NCBI GenBank assembly: GCA_018340805.1
Contig: JACMZG010001913.1
Span: 25,206,408-25,270,407 of the forward strand
DNA: 64,000 bases
Reading direction: 5' to 3'
Source of the DNA: Microvelia longipes
Taxonomy: Eukaryota > Arthropoda > Insecta > Hemiptera > Veliidae
Shown here: positions 13,601-25,900 of the stretch, in pieces
Layout of the letters: every line of letters begins with the position of its first letter
Numbering within the stretch: position 1 is the stretch's first letter
Translations under genes and position numbers: made by a program
The notes under the pieces: generated by a model
What the model saw: only the letters and a program-made list of their open reading frames with translations
Databases searched by the model: none
Told to the model about the DNA's origin: nothing

Positions 13601-16600
13601 TATAACATTTATTTTTAACAATAATTGTATAACTTAATTATTATTATATTATATTTGTCCAAAAAGCTAATGTGTTTTACTTTAAAATGATTTCAAAGTC
13701 ATCAATAAATATAAAAGTTTTATTGAACTTTTTTATTTGTTCAAGTTAACAAATATAAGTTTGTTTAAGTTTAATTCAGTACCTTAAGGGTTTCCAGCTG
13801 TAACTTTTGACTGCCATAATTTCTATAATAACCCAGTTCACAATGAATTGTTAGAAATACAAAAAAGAAACAAAAACGACTTTAAAGATTTTTTGAACTT
13901 TAATTGATTTCATGATATTAAGTGAGTCTCTCACTATAAATATAAAAGTATAAAATTTAATAGAGTATGTGAGGAGTTAGTAAAAAGGCAAGATTATTGG
14001 GCAAATTTAGCTTGTTACTTGCTTATTTGTCCGTAGTGGCCACCTTGCATTGCAGTTGTTACCCTAGTTGACCACCTTTTACTACACAATCTTTATGTAG
14101 GTTATATGATCAGTTCACTCATCCCTCCTTTGCATTCATACCGAAACCTCTTTATCAACCAAAGAGTTACAAAAGGCAGGATTGAAAATTAGGAAGATCT
14201 TGGTATGGCATATTTGTAGGCAGTGACAAGTTTGTAAGGAACCTTAACTCATCAATAGATTGGGGGAAGCCCACATAGATAAGTTTCAACGTGCTCTCGT
14301 TGATACTTGCCTAATAGTCTAAGATAAGTCTAGATAATAGTCTAAGAGGCGGGCCTAAAAACGAGACTCATTCTTTACTACTTCAGAGCAAATTATTCAG
14401 AAAATATATCTTAAATTAAGAAGGAAAAGCATAGTCTACCTAACTAGAGTGGAGCCCTTTATATGAATGCTCTTGCTTAAAATACTGTAAATTTACACAA
14501 ATTTCAGTATTCTTACAATAATTGGTTGAGTGCAAAACACGAAGAGAACATTTTTTAGCTAATAAAATTTCCTATAAAACAAGTGTTTTTTTTTTTATCA
14601 AAATCGGATAACTACTACTAAAGTTATGACATTTGTTAAATGGCCAAAAAATGCACATAAAGCTAATATTTTTTCAAAGAAATTCACTGACTATGCATAA
14701 TGTAACCATTGTTTTGGTGTTTTTAAGCCATACCTTTGGTTGTTGTCATATGATTTTGATGATTATACCTGGTTAAACACTCAACTTATAGGAATTTTGA
14801 TCAGTTTTAAAAAATGTGTTCTTCATGTTTTGCACACAAGGCACAGGGAACCACTTATTCAAAGAAAACTGAAATTTGTGTGATTTTCTAAAATGTTGAC
14901 CATGCACAATCATATGAAGGAACTCTAGATAGACAGAACATATTTTTTCTTAATAATTTAAGGTTGGAAAAAAGAAGGTTGGAGGTTTAAGGTTGGAGAA
15001 AAATTTGGTTTCAAGTAGAACAAAATGAGTCAAATTTTTTCAGGTCTGGCTCCTGAGCCAGACCTGTTAAGTCAAGTTACAATACTGGCACTCTACGTAT
15101 AATACTATTCACTAGTAATGCATTGCATGAAGAACTCACATCAGGTGAATGCATAAAATAAAACTATTTAATAACCACTTACTTACTTACTTACTTCTCA
15201 CTTTGCTTGCTACATAGAGTAAATAGGGAAACATTGGTATTCTAAAATATAAATGCAAAAAATTAAAAAAAGGGCTCACTTCACTCAGAGCTTATTATTT
15301 ATAACAATAAATAGTAAAAAAGGCTTACTAAATAATAAATAATAACAGGCTAAAATTCGTAGCATGTTACATATATTTTCTTTCTCTATTCTTTAAGAGC
15401 TTTTAAACAATATACAACACTATTTTTAACTCATTTTTTTTATTCAGTCCGCCATATTGAAAATATTTTTTTGTAATATTACCAAAAACTATACAGCTCA
15501 GACAAATAGTTAATTCAACATATATACAACATTTTATCAAAATTGGTCCATTTTTACGGCAGTTATCGGGACACATACAGACAAACACACAATAAAAACA
15601 ATCATATGCGCTGTCCCAATCTTCTGAAATGTGAGAACCATTTAATAGTAAAAATAATCACAAATTGGTTTCAAAATATTTAAACAAACAGAAACTTACA
15701 GTATGATCCAGTCTGTGCAAGATTGGTATTTGTTCCATTAGAGGGAGTTCCTCTAGAGCTGCAACTGTCCAGTTGGAGCCTTCACAGGAATTACTCAGGT
15801 CTACCAACTCTTCAAATATCTCACAGAAAAGATTACCAGTTCTTGTTTCCTAAACAATAAACAAATATAAGTTTACAAAACAGAATATTATGTTTTTGAC
15901 TTATAATTAACGGCAGTTGAAAGTTACAGCTTGAGTCCTTGAAATACTGAATGCAAGATCAATTAAAAAAAAAATCGGGTACCTCAGAACTTTTCATCAT
16001 CACATCAGATTGGCTAAGCTCATCCTCCCTAATTCAGACTTGCTTCACTTGCCCTCAGATAGTAAACACATGAGTTTCATTTTCAGAGGTTACCCATACA
16101 ACACTGACCATGCTCAATGCTGCTTAACTTTTGTGATGTAACAAAAATCATGGATGTATATCGCACACCCACGCGGATAGGGTTACATCTCAAAAAACAT
16201 AGATTTGAGAAAATCTATGTTTTTTAAAGTTTGAAAATCTAGTGAGTTTAAAGTTTTTCACTTTTTTTAAACCGTGATATCTTGACAACTACTTCGAATT
16301 TTTCTGAAAACTAAAAACTGGTAATTTTTCTACTTATTAGTACTTTAACATGAACATTTAAAAAGTAAAATAACTCAACTCTAACTGTATCAAATTTGAC
16401 AAAATATATTTTTTTTATGAGATGTAACACTTGTACTAATAATTTTTTTTTTTGATATAGTTACTTATTTATACTTGTTTAAATATTATGAAATGGTATT
16501 ATATTTGAGTATACATAATTATTGATGGATATAGTTACATCTATAATTATTACGCATACGCTTTACGTTTTCTACATACTTATTCCTGGATATGGTTACA

Positions 16601-19600
16601 TCTTTCAATAAATCAAGAAGTAACCATATTTTACTAATCAATTTTTTCATGGATGTAGTTACATTTATAAATACAGTAATCCCTCGACATTCGCGGGTTT
16701 CACACCCGCGAGTTTCGATTATTCGCGAGTGACCTTATGTCTCTGGGTTTCACATTCGCGTTCCTATTATTCGCAAATTTTTGTTGATTTGTCAAAAATT
16801 TTTACTGATACATTTTTTTAATTTCTTTTTCTTTGTAGCTAATAAAGATGAAGATTTTTTTAACAATATGTAGTTGAAAAATTGTATGCCCATCATTGTA
16901 TTTTTTATCATTACATATATTTTAGTATTTTTATCTTATAAAAGGCTCATTAATTGTTTTCGTTTATTAATCGGCGGACTTATAAACCCTAAACAAAACA
17001 TCGCTTATCAGATTCATAGCTGTATGTTTATATGATATGTATAGTTTTAATCAGTCCCGTGATAGCTCTTCACCTTGCTGTAATAATCGCGATCTTTATT
17101 ACTTAGTGAAAAGTTATAAGCTAAATTTTTTATTCATTTTTCGGTTGATTGTTAATTTATTTATAAGATGTCGAATTTAAATAAAACGCCAAAAAGAGCT
17201 AAAAAAGTTATGTGTTTAGCGGAAAAAATGAAAGTGCTGAATAAGCTATCTAGAGGGGAAACCGCGTCATCAGTTGGGCGATATTTTGGAATAAATGAAT
17301 CCACCGTGAGATCTATTAAGAAAAACGAACAAGCAATACGGGATAGTGTCACGAAAGGCGCCCCACAATCATCAAAAAATGTCAAACAGTTGAGAGATCC
17401 AGTCTTTGAAAAACTGAGAGGGCGTTAAACATTTGGATTGAGGACGCTTTACAAAAAAAATTACCTCTTAGTTCAGCATTAATAAGGGAGAAAGCAAAAA
17501 ATTTGTTTGATCATTTTAAAGTTAAAAGCGGTAAAGAAACAGCATTTGAATTTCATGCCAGTAAGGGATGTTTTGAAAAATTTAAAACACGATATAGCTT
17601 GCACAATGTAAAGTTGGTTGGCGAGTCTGCATCAGCAGATCATGCAGCAGCTGAAGCATTTCCTGCCGAACTACTGTCTCTTGTTGAAAAGAAAGGTTAT
17701 GTCCCGGAACAAGTTTTTAATGCTGACGAAACAGGGTTATTTTGGAAAAAAAATGCCTTCTAGAACATTTCTCTCAAAAATGGAAAAACCGCTCCTGGAT
17801 TTAAAGCAGCAAAAGATCGCTTATCACTTCTTCTATGCGCGAATGCTTCAGGTGATTGCAAGATCAAGCCCATGCTTATTTATAGGTCTCTCAATCCTCG
17901 GGCATTAAAAGGTAAAGACAAAAACCAACTCCCTGTTTTTTGGCGGGCAAATAAGAAAGCTTGGACTATAAGAAAGCTTGGAAATAAGAAAGGGTGACTT
18001 CAGCTATTTTCACTGACTGGTTTCAGAATTGTTTTGTAAAAGAAGTAGAATCGTATCTGAATTCTAAAAACCTTTCATTTAAAGCTCTTTTGTTAATAGA
18101 CAATGCTCCAGGTCATCCAGTTGATATGAGTCATCCAAATGTCGAGGTCATTTTCTTGCCCCCCAATACAACTTCTCTTATTCAACCTCTTGACCAAGGT
18201 GTTATTGCTGCTTTCAAAGCATATTACACCCGCCGATCATTCAAACGAATTTTAGATTCCATAGATAATAACACATCTCTAAATGTTTGTGATTGTTGGA
18301 AAAACTTTACAATCGCGGACTGCATCTCAGACATAAGTGATTCGCTAACCGAGTTAAAACAGTCCACTATCAATGCTTGTTGGAAGAATCTGTGGCCAAG
18401 TTGTGTAAATGTGAAAGATTCGTCAGATTCCGTGATTCCAGAACAAATCCAACAAATTGTTCAGCTCTCCCATAAAATAGGTGGAGAAGGGTTTTCAGAC
18501 CTGCAAAGTATCGAAGTCGTGGATTTGATCGAGTCACATTTAGATTCTTTAAATGAAAATGATTTAGAAGAAATTATGAATAACGATGTTCTCCCTATCG
18601 ATGACGATGATGATACCTGCCAACCCGACACTGGATTCAACGTCGACTCAATTAAGGAGCTTACAAAACTACATCGCACGTTGGTTGACAAAGCAGTAGA
18701 GTTAGACCCTGATATGCTAAGGAGCTTGCAGTTTAAACGAAAACTTGATGAAGCAATGGCTCCTTACTTCGAACTTTCAAACCAGCTTGGAATAACTTCA
18801 AAACAAAAATGTATCACGGATTTTTTTTCAGCAAAATCTTAATCTGTTAGTCTTAATCTGCTAAACCTTAATTTCATACTTAATGCTTTTTTAAAATTAA
18901 TTATTGACTAAAATTTTTAAAAAATTGATAAAATAACTAGTCTTAATGTAAAATATACAATTAAGTATGTATTAAACTTGATATTATTCATTAGTTGTAC
19001 GTTTATAATTCCTTAAGAACGTAACCCCCTCTTTTCTATTAAAAATAGATCTCAACATTAGCGAATTCAGCATTCACGAATGTTTTTTGGAACATAACCC
19101 TCGCGAATGTCGAGGGATTACTGTATAACGCGATGGCACAATGTTTGAACGTATGCTCATTCATGGATATGGTTACATCTATAAATATTACGCAAAGGCT
19201 TTATGTTTGGGTAGATACTTTTTCATGGATATGGTTACATCTATAAATGTCACATAGAAATCTTAATATTTAGCAAACCTTGAGCATGGATAAAGTTACA
19301 TCAATAAATATAACAGTCTCCAAGCGGCGTGACCCTCTCCACTCCAATAATTGGATAACGAAATATCTGCTCTCAAGCGGTGAAAAATGGAGTTATCGTT
19401 ATAACGACTCGAGGGATGGATAGAGAATTTGTTTCTGCATCAAACTGTGTACTTAACTTAAAACCGCCAAAAATCGAGATATAACCCTATCCGCGCGGGG
19501 GTGCGATATGTCGTATTAAAACAAAACTTAGTGTACTTATTTCTTATGTGCAAGTATACACTTGTATTCAATTTTAACTCAATTGCATTATTTTTCAATT

Positions 19601-22600
19601 TGTATACAAGCCATTTGATAAAAATTGAACTAATGCTGATAATGAGATGAAACTTGACACATATTACGGTCAATGAAAATTAAATTTCAAGTAGGGTTTT
19701 TCATTTCCTTTGTATTTTTGGGTGCTGAATTGAATGAAAGCAGTCCGAAGTCGATACGATCCTTTCCAATGCGTCTTTCCGTGCTTAATAATCAATTTCT
19801 TGCTTAACGATCCGGTTTATGCTTTATAACATAAGCAGTTACTCAAGCACTACTAGTAACTCATTATTTTTGTATATTTCCAAGGATATGGGCTAAAACC
19901 TTTAAAGAAACCAACCATGAAATCAACTGAGCATCAAACTAGTGCAAATAATAGGTGTGCACGGCCAATTTTAGAGGCATGGTTTTGTATAACCAACAGC
20001 ATAATTATGTGCATTTAAAAAAAAAAACAAAAATAATGAGTTACGAGTAGTGCTTGATAATGGAGTAACTGCTCAAGTTATGAAGCATAAATTGGATCGT
20101 TAAGCAAGAAATTGATTTTTAAGCACATAAACACACATTCCAAAGGAAATTTGCCCAACATGCGGACCACCACATCAGAATTTTTTATCCTCTCATTTTC
20201 TTTGACTTTGAAGCTTGGCCATTACATAGTTACCTTAATATTTTATACAGAATTCTTAAGTAATGAAACTGTAAATACCACTTACATGTCCAACATTATC
20301 AACTACTTGTCTGGAATGGTGATGGCCAGCAGCTACCAAAGCTTTCCTGAACTGTTCATCCCAAGTAACTGTACTGATGTGGACACACAATCCATCTTTG
20401 AGATTGTGCAAAGCTGGTCTTACAGCACCAGGAATCACAACTAATAAAGAAAAATAGTGATAGAGACCCACCGGCCAAATCAAAACAAATAAATTTCTCT
20501 ACAAATTTTATTTAGGGTGGTTCCGTAACTGTACTATATACTACACTATTTAATTTTTGTATGATCAGCAATCTTTCACAAATTTGCAAAAATAAATCGA
20601 TTTTAACAGATTTAATAAATTGTAGCTTATTTTTATTAGTACACACACTTGCCGTATCAAAAGGAGACATAGTGCACTTATTTATTACATAAAAGATTAT
20701 ACTTGTACCAAATTACAAGTCAAGTTATTAGTGGTTTAAGAAAAAGACAGTATTGGTTCTGATTGGTGCAGGTCTCCCATGCTCCAATAATAAAAGAATT
20801 GGTATTTTTTCTAAGGTTGTAAAAGTAGATGTTGAATTCTTTGCCTCCAAGACATATATGAAAAATGAAAAGCAAAATTTAGACAAATTTTGTTTTTGAG
20901 TTTTCATATGAAAACTCTCTAAAAATGCTGATTTAAACAAATCGGGATTCCCTCAATACTAAATGTATTCTTCCAATAATGTTATCTATAAATGATAAAA
21001 CCCAATAAAGCAATAGAAATGCATTTTATTAGCAATCAGGAACGCCCATGTTTTTTATCAATTAATAATTAAAAATATGGTATTTTGAATTTTATTGTTT
21101 TCTTTTCTTTTATGGTGCAATGTCATATGTACTGATTATGAATCTGCTTCATCGAAAAATCTTATTGACTGAAAATGGTAGATAGGACCGAAGTTTTAGT
21201 CTCAACTGTTTTGTTTATAATTATTATTGGTTTCATTCCTCAGTTTTGTTTGTATTTCTACCTCTTACCAACTACAAGAGCTTTCAGTTAAATTTTAATA
21301 ATTGGATGGAAAAGACACTAATCCAATGTGTAAGTAACCTAACATAACCTTTTAAAACAAAAAAAAATATACGTGACACAAGGATCTTGAATAAAGGGAA
21401 TGACACACTAAGTCGATTTGCCATACAAAGAAGTGACCCCTTCAAAACCAAATAAATAGAGAGAATTCAACACGAAACACACGTTGAAAACCAACTGCAC
21501 ATGCTTGGCATAGAGGAAGGTATACTAATCAGTGATGCTTGGTACAAACTGTGCATACTTACAATTCTTATAACAGCGCAGGTCTTAAATTTTAGAGGCA
21601 AACTTACCTCTCAATGGTTTCCCATTGCTTATTGCTTGAGAAGGTTATAACAAAACACGCTTAAATTATCACTCACTGAAGTGGCAAAGTATAGTCCAAA
21701 ATTTAAAATTAAATAAGCACAAATGACTTAACAAGCACCACAAATGTAACAATCTCGATAAGCACAGAAGAAAGTTGAGAAGCAAACTCGACAACCTTGC
21801 TACATAACCTGCGTTTGGCGCATTTTTTATTATAACCAAGAGGTAGGTAAGTTTGCTCCTATCTCATACAACTTCCATGGGGTCAGAAATGTTCCTTAAT
21901 GCGTCATCCCCTTTATTCAAGATCCTTGATGTGACATCGCATTTTTTTGAATCTCTATTTTCTGCAAGTTTATGCATCTCAAGCTAATTTCATTTACAGC
22001 TACTTTTAAATAAACTTTAAAAATTTAAACAAGCATCAAATTAATTTTTTTCTTGGAGTCAACACTATATAAAAACATTAAAGTTTCATATTATAAACAA
22101 ATGTGTGTTCCTCATTAATTAATCTAATTAAAATTAGATTCTTACACTATTTTTACGACAAAAATTTTGAGGCATCTTATGTTATCCTTTGATTAATATT
22201 TTAAACTAAAACAAGTTAATTTAGGTGAGAAAAGCATGCAGCACTTTCTAGTAGAGAATAGATGAGCTCTTGGCAGTTCAAAATTTACTCTCAATATTTT
22301 AAAATACCTTGTGCAGTTAAATGCTTGAGCCAATTTCTCCAATTCCTACAAGTCTCAGCATGGTAACCAATACCCTTCCAGATGAGAATATGTTCAAGAT
22401 AAGTGCCAACTTGGCTCCATAAAACTTCTTGATAGTATTCTAAAGCACGGAATTTGGTTCTAGTCGATATTTTCATTTCTCCTAAAGAAAAAAAAAAATT
22501 GTTTAATATGTTGCAAGAATGTACGCAACACTTATATATAAGAAACAATTGCATAGGGACTTTATGAAATGAGAGGATGGCTTTGAACTCTAAAAACAAT

Positions 22601-22904
22601 GGATGCGTTTGATAACATCACTCAAACATAGCAACTTGGGACACCTGTTATAAAAGACTGTCAACACCCAAGTTGTTGACAGTTACTACAAGTTACATTA
22701 CTACAAGTTCCACATAGCAAATCAGACGTAGTTATAAGTTGCCTAGGTGTCAAATTATACAACCATCTACCTGCTCAGGTTAAAAATTTAAATGACCAAA
22801 AATTTAAAATAAAGTTGAAAGAAATTTTACAGAAAAAAGCTTTTTATAAAGTCACTGAGTATCTGGAGACTGACATCTCAAAATTGGTTTAATGAAGAGG
22901 AATG

Positions 22905-22982
<78 letters not shown>

Positions 22983-25900
22983 TTATTTATTTATTTTTTG
23001 AATTTTAAATAAATCCGTGGTACAGCATAACACCACTTCATACAAGACTATACATAAATGACGTCTTTTCTTAACTCCAAAATAAAAATAAGAATAAATA
23101 AATTAACACTTCATTATTTCGTACAAAAGCATACATTTTACAAAACAAATAAGGGGGTGATAAATTTTTGAACTGTTCTTCCCTATGCCCTACCACACTT
23201 AAATATAAATGAATAAATAAATATATATATATATATATATATACATACATTTATATATATTTTTTTATTTATACAAAATCAAAACGATCTAATACAGTGA
23301 ACCATTCATTTAGCCCAACCCAATACTTAAACAATGTTCTCCAATACCAACCTGTTGCTTTAGAAACTTTGGTTCCCTGAGGTCCGAGATGCCTCGGGAT
23401 GTGTCTTGCCATCGTATCAAACAGTGGATTCAACCGATTGCCTTCATTAACAATCAAAGCTTCAAGGAATGCTGTATCTGATAGAACATGTTTAGAATCC
23501 TCTTCCTTGCCACCAGGGGGCGGAGTCAAGCATCCAGTTAGTTTTCTAAACATTAAACATAACATACTAGTCTATGCTGAATATTAAATAAATATAAAGG
23601 ACATATAACAGACAAGACTTGGAATTACTCATAGGACTTCAAGAATACTTTAAAAGTACTTAAAAGGCGGATGATAAACGTAATTTTTTTAAAATAAATA
23701 CTTGAATCTTGGAGGGTACCCACAAAATCACAAGCATAAATTATTTTTATCATCTGCTGGTGATGCAATAAAATCAATAATCAATAAATCAATTTACCCT
23801 AATGATACTATACAATTTGAATATCATAAAATGCAGAAAAAATATGGGATCATATTGAGATAAGACTAACATACATGGCAAGTTACATCTCATCATACCC
23901 ATTAATTCAATTTTTATTATACGACTTTTTATCATAGATTTTTGTACCAAGTTTCAACTTCCTAGCATAAAAAAATTCTAAAAAAGCACTTGAAACGGAC
24001 AATACTTTTTCTTAATACCTACAGTATAGATGAGAAGAAGTAAAAAAAGAAGAAAATGTTTTTATACAAACTTTTTCAAGAAAAAGTTTTTCCTTTGGAA
24101 AATCCGTCAAGCTCTACTAGTAACTCATTTTTTCTGTAAGAAAATGAACACAATATTCCTGTTGACTAAGCTTTTTGAATTGGCATTGCTCACCATTATT
24201 AGCACTTACCTTAAGCAAGAAATGGATTATTTCCATTCCAGCGATTTTTTTTAAAGGAAATTTGCTTAAACTAAAATAAAGATATATATGATACCTATAA
24301 ACTTCCATGCTAGAGTTCTCCGAAGGGGGATCCTCCTCTTCATCTTCTGACATCTGAGTTTTAACTTCCGTTGTTGATAAATACATCAATATAGCTATTA
24401 AATCTTTAGCACATTCTTCCCATCTCAGCTGGGCAACTATCTAACAAAATATATACAACTGAATTGGAGTCAAAACTTAACTAAACTAAAGTATAAAATG
24501 CTAAATGTAATCATTCAATCCAGAGTATAAAACTGTTTTAGAAGTGGCAATGGTTAGTGAGGAGCCACTAGTTGCCATTTGTCAATGAAATTTAATATCA
24601 ATTTAAGTGAAGGGGTTTAGAAAAAGAAATTTAATAAAGATAAAATATATAAAAGAAGGAATGGAGGGAGGTGTTTAGAAAAAGGAACGAATAGTATCTT
24701 TATTAATGATATATCAAAGCATATAGCAACAGAAAACCTTTGCGCGCCACTGATAACCCAAAACACAGCAGCAGTCAATACTAAAACTGGGGTTGATCTC
24801 AGCATTGAGACTTTTAAAAAAGGAGTAAGTTGAAATCTTTGAAAGTAAAAATATATGTTTTCCCCCAGTAGGGAGAAAATGTAAACTTTCCTCCCTTTTT
24901 TTAAGTGAAAAGTATATTATTACATCCTATTCAAAAAAGTAGAAAATCGTAAATGTAAATGAAAATGTAAATGGTTCCTAATTTACATTAATGATCTCCC
25001 TGATTATAGAAACTTGAGCCAAAGATTTGCGAACAATACAACACATGCATTTAATGGTAAAAAGCTCAATGAAATAATTTATAAAACAGATGATATTTTA
25101 AAGCACTTCCTTTAAAATCCACCTCTTTCTCCCTCCATGACCCAAACATTATAAGCTCATTTTTCCTTTAAAAACTTGCTGAATAAATTAAGAAAATACT
25201 TGTTGTTGGGCCATAGCAAAAAAAAAATGCCAGAAATATTTGCCGTTGCTCCCAAAATGGCCAAAGAGTTAATGTAAAAATAGAATGAAAATAAAGAGGA
25301 ATGACCTGTAATAGTTTAGTGAGAGTAAGTTTCTTGGCGGGTAGAAAGACGACGGGGCAGGTGTTCTTGATGAGAGCCACTGCTTTGTCCTCAAAGTAAC
25401 TACTTATATTGAAGAGAGTATCACACAGCACTATAAACCTGCATCAAGTAACATCTAATCATTGAATATAAAGCATACACTTTTTTAAGGTGATTTATTC
25501 TATTGCCCTATAGGAATTAACTAAACTAAGCAGTCAATCATGGAACAAGGCTATCCTACCAATAGGCTTAAAATAATAATGCAAACAAATTAATTATTTT
25601 TTTATGTATTCTGAACCGTGAAGGTAGTGATTAAATAAATAAAGCAACAATCTCTCCACAAATGTAACATTTGTGGAGAGACTGTTGCTTTATTTATTTA
25701 AATTAATTAAAATTTAATTATATACAAGAAAAGTAAACATCAATTTATAAAAATTCTGGATCAGAGGTCTGCAAGCCAGGCAAATTTGAAAAGGGTTGAA
25801 GTGACAATATTTTGATATACCATGTTTGAATAACCCCAAAATTTAATAAGTTCTTTCTCTCATAGTACTTGATTTTTGTACTAAGTTTCAATAAAATTGC

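Larger units (their letters stand above)
16158..19509. mobile_element. TIR element (~0.9 kb) interrupted by a Tigger
   Basis: The ends are ATATCGCACACCC at 16158 and its complement at 19509. The TIRs run about 34 bp with three or four mismatches and share GCGGATAGGGTTA. The interior holds a roughly 62-bp periodic repeat built on CATGGATATGGTTACATCTA, at about 16527, 16588, 16651, 19165, 19227 and 19288. The repeat core resembles the inner part of the TIR, as expected of transposase-binding repeats. There is a hairpin at 16192-16225. Without the Tigger the element is about 0.9 kb and has no ORF. A two-base GT may be the target duplication, but this is unclear. Confidence 0.7.
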
